The notes under the pieces are model-generated. The model worked only from the letters and a program-made list of their open reading frames with translations, did not search any database and was not told the origin of the DNA. Made by a program: the position numbers and the translations under genes. From Anaerolineales bacterium (GTDB lineage: Bacteria; Chloroflexota; Anaerolineae; Anaerolineales; Villigracilaceae), in assembly GCA_020847355.1 (NCBI GenBank), contig JADLCG010000285.1:1-7802 (forward strand): 7,802 nt of DNA. The letters run 5' to 3'. This document shows positions 1 to 4,303 of the stretch, one piece after another. The number at the start of each line of letters is the position of its first letter. The stretch's first letter is position 1.

Positions 1-20
1 ATTTGTTTTCTAAATGCTTA

Positions 21-34
21 CGATCGACTACTTA
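21..34 (+). repeat. Partial match to the tail of the 80-bp repeat
   Basis: CGATCGACTACTTA matches 13 of 14 bases of the end of the repeat at 5644-5723 (CGACCGACTACTTA) and shares its last 10 bases with the copy at 1861-1940. The bases before it (1-20) are AT-rich like the repeat tail but do not align well. It may be the right end of a third, diverged copy whose hairpin is outside or lost. The match is short, so chance is not excluded. Confidence 0.35.
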
Positions 35-90
35 GCGCGAGGAATAGATTGCCATCGTAGAACAAAGGGTAAAAACGAAATGACAGGTTG

Positions 91-110
91 TATAATTGAA
101 ATTGAGGTGA
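91..110 (+). promoter_or_regulatory. -10 box and Shine-Dalgarno of the toxin-antitoxin operon
   Basis: TATAAT lies at 91-96 and a good Shine-Dalgarno GAGGTGA at 104-110, three bases before the ATG at 114. No -35 hexamer is visible at a normal distance. The TG just before the box (TGTATAATT) is one base off an extended -10. Transcription would start near 103, giving a leader of about 11 bases. The same TGTATAATT string recurs at 7793-7801. Confidence 0.5.
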
Positions 111-113
111 ACC

Positions 114-344
114 ATGACCACATTTGAACAAACCCTGCTCCGCGAAGTTGCCACCCTGCCCGAAGCGCGTCAAGCCGACGTATTAGCGTTTATCCGCTTT
201 TTGAAGATCAGCCTGCCTGATAAAGAAAAAATCAAAGCGGATTTCAAAGAAGCGCTGAAAGACGCGCAAGCAACAGCCCAAAGACTCAACATCACCCAAG
301 AGGATATTGACGCTGAAATCCGCGCTGTAAGAGATGGAAAGTAA
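114..344 (+). CDS. Antitoxin partner of a PIN-family toxin
   Basis: This is a 76-aa, acidic and Lys-rich, mostly helical protein, probably the antitoxin that binds and neutralises the PIN nuclease encoded next. Residues 15-30 (LPEARQADVLAFIRFL) resemble the DUF2281-like pattern 'LP...Q.EVL.F..FL' common in antitoxin partners of PIN toxins. The charged C-terminal half (about 37-76, ending in EDIDAEIRAVRDGK) is the likely toxin-wrapping arm. The start is fixed by GAGGTGA three bases upstream. The stop TAA overlaps the toxin ATG by one base (TAATG), the classic translational coupling of TA modules. In related systems the antitoxin, with the toxin, represses its own promoter; the TATAAT at 91-96 would be the target, but no clear operator palindrome is seen. 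The family name is inferred from context and pattern rather than from a diagnostic motif. Confidence 0.75.
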   Translation: MTTFEQTLLREVATLPEARQADVLAFIRFLKISLPDKEKIKADFKEALKDAQATAQRLNITQEDIDAEIRAVRDGK

Positions 345-754
345 TGAAGCGCGTCGTTCTCGACACAAACATCATCATTTCCAGCGCGTTGGGCGGCGCG
401 CTGGTTTTGATTTTAGAGAAATGGGGAGAGGAAAAATTTACAGTTGTCGTTACAACCGATGTAGTAGACGAATATTTCGACGTCCTCAATCGTCCCAAAT
501 TTGGCTTGAAACAGGAAACCATAGACAAGCTTACAGGGTTTATATATCAGTTCTCAGAATTTGTCGTCGCAGAAGAAAAAATCAGATTCATCGAAGACGA
601 CCCGAAAGATGATAAATTTCTCGAAGCGGCAATAGCGGGCAAAGTAGAGTACATCGTCAGCGGAGATAAACATTTGCTTGACCTCAAAGAATTTCGTTCC
701 ATTCCAATCATCACTGGGCGCGAATTTTTAGATTGGTTGAAGGCAAACGAGTAG
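344..754 (+). CDS. PIN-domain toxin (putative ribonuclease, COG1569/TIGR00305-like)
   Basis: This 136-aa single-domain protein is of the 'putative toxin-antitoxin system toxin component, PIN family' type. PIN toxins are Mg2+-dependent ribonucleases that block translation until bound by their antitoxin. The acidic active-site residues are in the expected order: D7 in LDTNIIISS, E43 in DEYFDVL, D90 in DDKFLEAA, and D108 in VSGDKHLLDL. The run DDPKDDKFLEAA followed by YIVSGDKHLL is highly typical. The length is normal for the family and nothing is truncated, so the enzyme should be active. The ATG overlaps the antitoxin stop by one base and has only a weak AG-rich upstream site, so translation is probably coupled. 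The cellular RNA target cannot be read from the sequence. Confidence 0.9.
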   Translation: MKRVVLDTNIIISSALGGALVLILEKWGEEKFTVVVTTDVVDEYFDVLNRPKFGLKQETIDKLTGFIYQFSEFVVAEEKIRFIEDDPKDDKFLEAAIAGKVEYIVSGDKHLLDLKEFRSIPIITGREFLDWLKANE

Positions 755-794
755 AGACCGTCACAAGCGCGGAATACTGGCGGCGAATCCGCTA

Positions 795-814
795 GAGTTT
801 GAAAATACAAACTC
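795..814 (+). other. Small hairpin after the toxin gene
   Basis: GAGTTTG (795-801) and CAAACTC (808-814) form a perfect 7-bp stem with a 6-base A-rich loop, 41 bases after the toxin stop. There is no T-run behind it on the + strand (AAAATCCC follows), so it is at best a weak terminator or an RNA 3' end stabiliser. Confidence 0.35.
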
Positions 815-838
815 AAAATCCCAAATTTACATTTGCTT

Positions 839-844
839 TATAAT
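839..844 (+). promoter_or_regulatory. -10 box for the 46-aa membrane protein
   Basis: A perfect TATAAT ends 9 bases before the ATG at 854. No Shine-Dalgarno lies between (CGCCCGCCT), so the mRNA would be leaderless or carry only 2-3 bases of leader. No good -35 is seen 16-18 bases upstream. Confidence 0.5.
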
Positions 845-853
845 CGCCCGCCT

Positions 854-994
854 ATGAAAAGAAAATACAGAAAACAACGTCCGCTCACCCCGGCTTGGTT
901 GGATACACTGATCGGCTGGTTGGAAGTCCTCGCCGCGCTTGGTTTGGTCGCTGGCGCGGTTTACGCCGCGCTCAGTTTATTTGAAATATTCTAA
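854..994 (+). CDS. Small single-span membrane protein (46 aa)
   Basis: I do not recognise this protein. It has a strongly basic N-terminus (MKRKYRKQR) and then a hydrophobic stretch of about 25 residues (roughly 19-43, including LAALGLVAGAVYAALSLF), which fits one transmembrane helix with the basic end in the cytoplasm. Coding is supported by the TATAAT 10 bases before the ATG, by the membrane-protein composition, and by its end: the stop TAA shares the four bases CTAA with the stop of the gene on the opposite strand. There is no ribosome binding site, consistent with leaderless expression. It sits about 100 bases behind the toxin but has its own -10, so it is probably transcribed separately. 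It could be a stress or toxin-like small membrane protein, but no evidence specifies a role. Confidence 0.6.
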   Translation: MKRKYRKQRPLTPAWLDTLIGWLEVLAALGLVAGAVYAALSLFEIF

Positions 995-1221
995 ACATAA
1001 TGCCGCAGGATGCGCTTCAGCGCCTCCAATATTTCGGGCTGGGTCATCTCGCTGGCGGAGAGTCGGTGCATAATGCGGCGGAGCGCATCCGCTTTTTCGG
1101 CGCGGGAGAGGCGGCTAAAAGAGAATCTGCGAAACAAGCGCCGCAGAATCTCCAGCTTTTGTCCGCGTGAAATTCTGCTCTCGGCTTTCATTTTTCCTTG
1201 TGTGTCCATTTCAGCGCGCAA
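991..1221 (-). CDS. Small basic protein with 21-residue helical repeats
   Basis: This ORF encodes 76 aa from a TTG at 1221, or 72 aa from the ATG at 1209; neither start has a convincing ribosome binding site. I do not recognise a family. In TTG numbering, residues 22-42, 43-63 and 64-76 are tandem repeats of a 21-residue unit, the last one partial. The shared pattern is K/I-x-E/D-x-L-R/K-R-L/I-x-R/H-R/H-F/L/Y-S, predicted amphipathic helix. The repeats use different synonymous codons, so the protein sequence rather than the DNA is conserved, which argues for real coding. A TATGAT box at 1226-1221 could be the -10 for the ATG start. The gene converges on the 46-aa gene and shares its stop bases. 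The overlapping + strand reading frame has no protein-like features and was left out. A nucleic-acid or partner-binding role is possible because of the Arg-rich helices, but this is unproven. Confidence 0.5.
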   Translation of the reverse strand: MRAEMDTQGKMKAESRISRGQKLEILRRLFRRFSFSRLSRAEKADALRRIMHRLSASEMTQPEILEALKRILRHYV

Positions 1222-1303
1222 TCATACCCGCGCCGAGTCAATCACGCCCGCCCCATTTGGGGGATGCGCAATCAAGCGTCAATGCTCAAATCTGAATAAC
1301 GGC

Positions 1304-1816
1304 TCACAACTCCTTTAGAATTTCGGCGCGTTTTTGCTCGTACTCCAACTCGGTGATCAAGTTCGCCGCGCGCATTTCTTGCAACTCTTGCAATCGGCTC
1401 ACGCGGCTCGACGCATCACTGCGCTTGGTAAGCGCCGCATTGGCGCGCTGAATTTTCCCAGCCGCTTCATTGCGCGGGAGTTTGCCCATCCATATTTTGC
1501 CGCCTACAAAAATGACGAGGAACAGCAAAAGTCCGTAGATCGCGCCGGCGTAAAGACTCATCGGGAAGATGCCCAGTTCAACTCTTTCGGCAGTGACGGA
1601 GTCCACGCAGTACCAAGTCAGCGTGGTGACGCTCTCAATCGGAGACGGGTTGTATTCCTGCGTTTCCAATTGCATCTCGCCGCGCGGACAAACGAACGGC
1701 TTGGCAATGCGGTTCATAGAAGGAAAAGCCGCGCCCAAGCCGATCGAACAAACGGTAATCCCCATGAAGATACACCAGATAAAGGTCAAGCCTAAAATAA
1801 TCTGCTTATTTTCCAT
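1304..1816 (-). CDS. Two-span membrane protein with C-terminal SHOCT domain
   Basis: This 170-aa protein has an unknown function. Visible parts in order are: a transmembrane helix at about 5-30; an outside loop (31-84) with the Cys residues C43 (VCPRGEM) and C70 (TWYCVDS), which could form a disulfide; a second helix at about 87-107; a short basic linker; and at 141-170 a SHOCT module (LQELQEMRAANLITELEYE then a KRAEILKEL ending), a short helical hairpin found at the C-terminus of many bacterial membrane and stress proteins and thought to mediate oligomerisation. The start ATG is supported by AAGGAG at 1830-1825, eight bases upstream, and a TATACT -10 box at 1843-1838. The promoter region is duplicated about 247 bases upstream around inserted repeats, so expression may have been altered. 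No operon partner overlaps it. Confidence 0.8.
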   Translation of the reverse strand: MENKQIILGLTFIWCIFMGITVCSIGLGAAFPSMNRIAKPFVCPRGEMQLETQEYNPSPIESVTTLTWYCVDSVTAERVELGIFPMSLYAGAIYGLLLFLVIFVGGKIWMGKLPRNEAAGKIQRANAALTKRSDASSRVSRLQELQEMRAANLITELEYEQKRAEILKEL

Positions 1817-1823
1817 TGAACAA

Positions 1824-1854
1824 ACTCCTTAAACATAAGTATAGTACTTTCGGA
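1824..1854 (-). repeat. 31-bp direct repeat, gene-proximal copy with promoter and SD
   Basis: This is 30/31 identical to 2071-2101 in the same orientation. Read on the minus strand it holds TATACT (1843-1838) and AAGGAG (1830-1825), the -10 and ribosome binding site of the SHOCT membrane protein gene. An inverted repeat AAGTA-TAG-TACTT (1837-1849) overlaps the -10 and could be an operator. Confidence 0.8.
1838..1843 (-). promoter_or_regulatory. -10 box of the SHOCT membrane protein gene
   Basis: TATACT on the minus strand lies 21 bases before the ATG at 1816, giving a leader of about 15 bases that includes AAGGAG. A weak -35 (TTGAGC, 1868-1863) lies 19 bases upstream, inside the neighbouring hairpin element. 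If used, the inserted element would be supplying part of the promoter. Confidence 0.4.
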
Positions 1855-1860
1855 ATTTCC

Positions 1861-1940
1861 CTGCTCAAGCCGCCGTCCTCGGCGGCGAGGACGGCGCCTT
1901 GAGCGATGGTTTGTAAAATTTATTTTGACCGACTACTTAA
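1861..1940 (+). repeat. 80-bp hairpin repeat element, copy A
   Basis: This is 76/80 identical to 5644-5723. The first part is a strong hairpin: arm GCTCAAGCCGCCGTCCTC (1863-1880), loop GGCGGC, arm GAGGACGGCGCCTTGAGC (1887-1904), with 17 of 18 bases paired. An AT-rich tail follows, ending in CGACTACTTAA. Both copies lie upstream of a minus-strand gene. The compact hairpin-plus-tail layout resembles a REP-like element or a non-autonomous mobile repeat. No coding capacity is present. Confidence 0.85.
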
Positions 1941-1960
1941 TTCTGTGGGCTTTCAAAAAA

Positions 1961-2039
1961 TTTCACCACAGAGCGCACGAAGAACACGGAGAGACCCTTC
2001 TGAAATCTCTCTGTGGACTCTGCGTTCTCTGTGGTGAAA
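1961..2039. repeat. Imperfect palindrome with TTTCACCACAGAG ends
   Basis: The 13-bp ends are perfect inverted repeats: TTTCACCACAGAG (1961-1973) and CTCTGTGGTGAAA (2027-2039). Further partial pairing is visible inward (CACGGAGAGA on the left against TCTCTCTGTGG on the right). This 'CACCACAGAG...' style of dispersed palindrome is common in many environmental bacterial genomes and often yields false ORFs, as it does here on the minus strand. Confidence 0.75.
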
Positions 2040-2070
2040 GGTTCTTTAGTCCATTCCTTTAGAGATTTCC

Positions 2071-2101
2071 ACTCCTTAAGCATAAGTATAGTACTTTCGG
2101 A
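2071..2101 (-). repeat. 31-bp direct repeat, distal copy
   Basis: This is the second copy of the sequence at 1824-1854, with one difference (G for A at 2080). It also carries TATACT (2090-2085) and a minus-strand AAGGAG, but no protein-like ORF follows the latter. The pair flanks 216 bases (1855-2070) holding two repeat elements, which suggests that a promoter segment was duplicated when or after the elements arrived. Confidence 0.8.
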
Positions 2102-2162
2102 GTCGACATTGCCCGCAAAATTAGAAACGGCATAAAACTTATCGGCGCTTTTTTCGCGTTCC

Positions 2163-2191
2163 TTGCATTTGAGCCGAGAATATGAAATAAT
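2163..2191 (+). promoter_or_regulatory. Leaderless-type promoter of the zinc-ribbon/PC4 operon
   Basis: TTGCAT (2163-2168), a 17-base spacer and AATAAT (2186-2191). The A of the ATG at 2198 is 7 bases after the -10 box, the expected transcription start. There is no Shine-Dalgarno in front of this ATG. Confidence 0.5.
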
Positions 2192-2197
2192 CGGCGT

Positions 2198-2794
2198 ATG
2201 AATTGCCCTAAATGTCAAAACGAAAATTTTCAAATCGAGAAACCGTGCGCCGAATGCGGCTTTCAAGGGGATACGCAAACGCTCATGGAATTACAGCATT
2301 TAGATTGGCTGTTGAAGCAAATGGAAAGTTGGGAAGAACTACATTTAGATACGGCGGCAATCGCCGAGTTGAAGAAGCTGTATAAAACGCGCTTCCGCAA
2401 TGCGCTGGTAAGTTTAGGCTTACGCCTGCCGCCGCTCACGCCCGCAGAAGCTGAAAAAGCCTGGGTGGAATTGAGCCATCTGGAAGCGCTCTTTGAAAAA
2501 GCCACAGAGTGGCAAACTGCCGGATATTTGAACCCGGAAATGGCGGGGCAAGATCCGTTCAAGTCACAGCGCGCCTACGCCGCAGAATTGCGCGAACGTT
2601 TGGAAGAACATCCGCATCCAGACCTCGCATCCAGCGATCAGAGTCGGCTTAAGACAATCAGCTTTTTATTGGATTATGTAGATTTGCTGGCTTCGCGGGA
2701 ATGGTTCAAATCCAAAGCGGATCTGGAGCAAGCCATCGCGCCGCTGATGAAAGAATTGGTCGGCATCACCACCGATAACGCGCCTAAGCTATAA
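2198..2794 (+). CDS. Zinc-ribbon protein of unknown function
   Basis: This is a 198-aa soluble protein. The N-terminus is a four-cysteine zinc ribbon: C3-x2-C6 (CPKC) and C17-x2-C20 (CAEC). The rest is helical and charged, with an LxxLDWLLxxxxxW-type helix at about 31-45 and Trp-containing amphipathic helices to the end. There is no membrane segment. The ribbon followed by 'HLDWLL' helices resembles the N-terminal part of larger Chloroflexota proteins with membrane domains, so this could be a shortened relative, but it ends cleanly with TAA. The ATG has no Shine-Dalgarno and lies 7 bases behind an AATAAT box, so it is probably translated from a leaderless mRNA. It is followed after 17 bases by the PC4-like gene, with which it should share a transcript. 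The link with a nucleic-acid-binding protein makes a role in transcription or nucleic-acid handling plausible, but this is inference. Confidence 0.8.
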   Translation: MNCPKCQNENFQIEKPCAECGFQGDTQTLMELQHLDWLLKQMESWEELHLDTAAIAELKKLYKTRFRNALVSLGLRLPPLTPAEAEKAWVELSHLEALFEKATEWQTAGYLNPEMAGQDPFKSQRAYAAELRERLEEHPHPDLASSDQSRLKTISFLLDYVDLLASREWFKSKADLEQAIAPLMKELVGITTDNAPKL

Positions 2795-2811
2795 CCCGAA
2801 AGGAAAAAGAA

Positions 2812-3033
2812 ATGACGGAAATCAAATATGAAATTATTCGTAATCTGGGCGTGATTTCAAAATCCGCGAGCGGCTGGGCGAAGGAATTGAACCTGATCAG
2901 TTGGAACGATAGAGAACCAAAATATGATCTGCGCGATTGGTCTGCCGACCATACAAAAATGGGCAAAGGCGTAACGCTCACGCAGGAGGAAGCGCTAGCC
3001 CTGCGCGAATTGCTAAGTTCGTTGAGTCTCTAG
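2812..3033 (+). CDS. PC4/YdbC-like single-stranded nucleic-acid-binding protein
   Basis: This is a 73-aa protein of the bacterial PC4 (p15 coactivator-like)/YdbC family, small dimeric beta-sheet proteins that bind single-stranded DNA. The whole length fits the family: an N-terminal strand (EIKYEIIRNLGVIS), the signature KELNLISWNDREPKYDLRDW (about 25-44), then HTKMGKGVTLTQEEALALRELL (about 47-68), where the strand and C-terminal dimer helix lie. Family members have been linked to transcription and DNA repair; which applies here cannot be seen. AAAGGA (2799-2804) lies seven bases before the ATG. The preceding zinc-ribbon gene ends 17 bases upstream, so the two are an operon. The last 21 bases overlap, tail to tail, the end of the histidine kinase gene on the other strand. 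Confidence 0.85.
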   Translation: MTEIKYEIIRNLGVISKSASGWAKELNLISWNDREPKYDLRDWSADHTKMGKGVTLTQEEALALRELLSSLSL

Positions 3034-4239
3034 CGGCAGTTGCAGGTGAAAGACGCTCCCCGTAAGAGCGGCTTCATCATGCCCCTTGCTTTCCACCCAC
3101 GCCTTGCCGCCATGCACTTTGGCAATGCCGCGCACGATCGCCAAGCCCAAGCCGGGTCCGCCGGATTTGAACGCCGTCTTGCCGGAAGAATGTAACGCCA
3201 CGCTCCCCACTTGATAGAATTTCTCAAAGATCAATTCGTGATGTTCAAGGTCTATGCCGATGCCGGCGTCTTCAAAGCGGAAATCTACGGCTGGGATTTT
3301 TTCGTCTAAAACGGCGGGCTGAACGCTAATTTTCACTTTGCCGCCATCCGGCGTATATTTGATCGCGTTGACCAGCAATTGATACAAAGCCTTTTGGAGC
3401 AAAGACGGGTCGGCGTAGATGTAACTCAGCGTTTCGTCCTGTTCGATCGTGATTTCAATATTTCGCTCGGCGCTCTCATGCTTCAAAGCGTTGAGGAGCT
3501 CCGCCAATATCATTTTCACGGAAAGCATGGTCGGCAAAACTTTCAGCGTCTCGCTGTCAATCCGCGAAACGTCCAGCATCATGTTGACCACCTCATGCAT
3601 TCGGTCTGCGCCTTTGAGGATGCCGCCGAGCGCTTCGCCTAAAACAGCGTTAGCTTTTAATTCGCTGGAAGCGCTCAATAATTTGGCATACCCTTTTAGC
3701 ACGGTCAACGGCGTGCGTAATTCGTGCGCCGCCACTTGAATAAATTCCAATTTATTACGGTCTAATTGTTGCAACACGGCGTTGGATTTACGCAAATCTT
3801 CGATCAGCATCCGATCGTTTTCGCGCATTCGAGTCAACGTGGTGCGGATGATCTCCAGCGCCATGCGCGGGCTTTGCGCCAGCATGGTTTCAAAATCCTG
3901 CTTCTCCATTTCCAGCGCGGTGAGTTCGGTGAGGGCGCGCACGGTGGCGGCGCGCGGCGCGGCTTGAATCATCGCCATTTCGCCGACTAAATCTCCCCGG
4001 CTGACAATGCGTAAAAGCCGCTCCTCGCCTTGCTCGTCAAACTTTTTGACAATGCTGGCTGTGCCTTCAGCGATGATATAAAAAATTTCTTCGTACGCGC
4101 CTTCGCGGCACAAAACATGATTAGGCGGATAGGTCTTGATCTCGGTCAGCGCCGCCATTTGAAGCAGTTCGTCTTCCTGCAAATCTTTGAAGGCGAAACG
4201 CAAAAGTTCCAGCTTGTCGAAAGTTTTCGCAACGTCCAT
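3013..4239 (-). CDS. Cytosolic histidine kinase with N-terminal cNMP-binding domain
   Basis: This is a 408-aa soluble sensor kinase. Residues about 13-130 form a cyclic-nucleotide-binding (CRP-like) domain. Its phosphate-binding segment is well kept (GDLVGEMAMIQAAPRAATVRAL, about 82-103, with E87 and R96), so it may truly bind cAMP or cGMP. A coiled-coil helix (about 130-165) leads to the HisKA domain with the phospho-acceptor H172 in AAHELRTPLT. The HATPase domain follows with N291 (VNAIKYT), the G1 box D324-A-G-I-G, an FEKFYQV segment and the glycine-rich G2 box (GGPGLGLAIV, about 360-369). All catalytic residues are present and no transmembrane helix is seen, so the input is intracellular. 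No response regulator gene is in the window; it is an orphan here. The start ATG lacks a Shine-Dalgarno and follows TATACT by 7 bases. The gene upstream on the same strand is the dehydrogenase. Confidence 0.92.
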   Translation of the reverse strand: MDVAKTFDKLELLRFAFKDLQEDELLQMAALTEIKTYPPNHVLCREGAYEEIFYIIAEGTASIVKKFDEQGEERLLRIVSRGDLVGEMAMIQAAPRAATVRALTELTALEMEKQDFETMLAQSPRMALEIIRTTLTRMRENDRMLIEDLRKSNAVLQQLDRNKLEFIQVAAHELRTPLTVLKGYAKLLSASSELKANAVLGEALGGILKGADRMHEVVNMMLDVSRIDSETLKVLPTMLSVKMILAELLNALKHESAERNIEITIEQDETLSYIYADPSLLQKALYQLLVNAIKYTPDGGKVKISVQPAVLDEKIPAVDFRFEDAGIGIDLEHHELIFEKFYQVGSVALHSSGKTAFKSGGPGLGLAIVRGIAKVHGGKAWVESKGHDEAALTGSVFHLQLPLETQRT

Positions 4240-4245
4240 TTAACA

Positions 4246-4251
4246 AGTATA
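4246..4251 (-). promoter_or_regulatory. -10 box of the histidine kinase gene, leaderless layout
   Basis: TATACT on the minus strand, with the A of the kinase ATG (4239) exactly 7 bases after its last base. The intervening TGTTAA contains no Shine-Dalgarno. No good -35 is seen; the position where it should lie falls inside the hairpin at 4251-4277. Confidence 0.45.
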
Positions 4252-4277
4252 AGCCAGCGCAGGCTTTGCGCTGGCTT
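4251..4277 (-). terminator. Hairpin between dehydrogenase and kinase genes
   Basis: AAGCCAGCGC (4251-4260) and GCGCTGGCTT (4268-4277) form a perfect 10-bp stem with a 7-base loop. It lies 26 bases after the dehydrogenase stop and 11 bases before the kinase ATG. On the minus strand it is followed by TATACTTGTT, which has some T's but no real T-run, so it may be a weak terminator or an attenuating structure. Its GC-rich arms partly cover the kinase promoter. Confidence 0.5.
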
Positions 4278-4303
4278 GCTATATCCTTACAGGTCGCAAT
4301 CTA

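Larger units (their letters stand above)
1817..2197. other. Gene-free, repeat-filled intergenic region
   Basis: These 381 bases separate two divergent genes. They contain, left to right, a 31-bp sequence (1824-1854), the 80-bp hairpin element (1861-1940), an inverted repeat with TTTCACCACAGAG ends (1961-2039), the second 31-bp copy (2071-2101), and the promoter of the zinc-ribbon gene (2163-2191). A minus-strand reading frame crosses the region (1937-2278), but its C-terminal part is the translated palindrome, so I do not call it a gene. Confidence 0.7.

Noticed and set aside
1010..1318. Plus-strand reading frame of 102 codons
   Set aside because: It is antisense to the helical-repeat ORF and runs into the end of the SHOCT gene. 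It has an erratic composition, no ribosome site and no recognisable motif.
1937..2278. Minus-strand reading frame of 113 codons ending in FTTENAEST...FFESPQN
   Set aside because: Its second half is the translation of the TTTCACCACAGAG palindrome and the 31-bp repeat, its start lies inside the zinc-ribbon gene, and it has no domain. This type of repeat is a well-known source of false ORFs.
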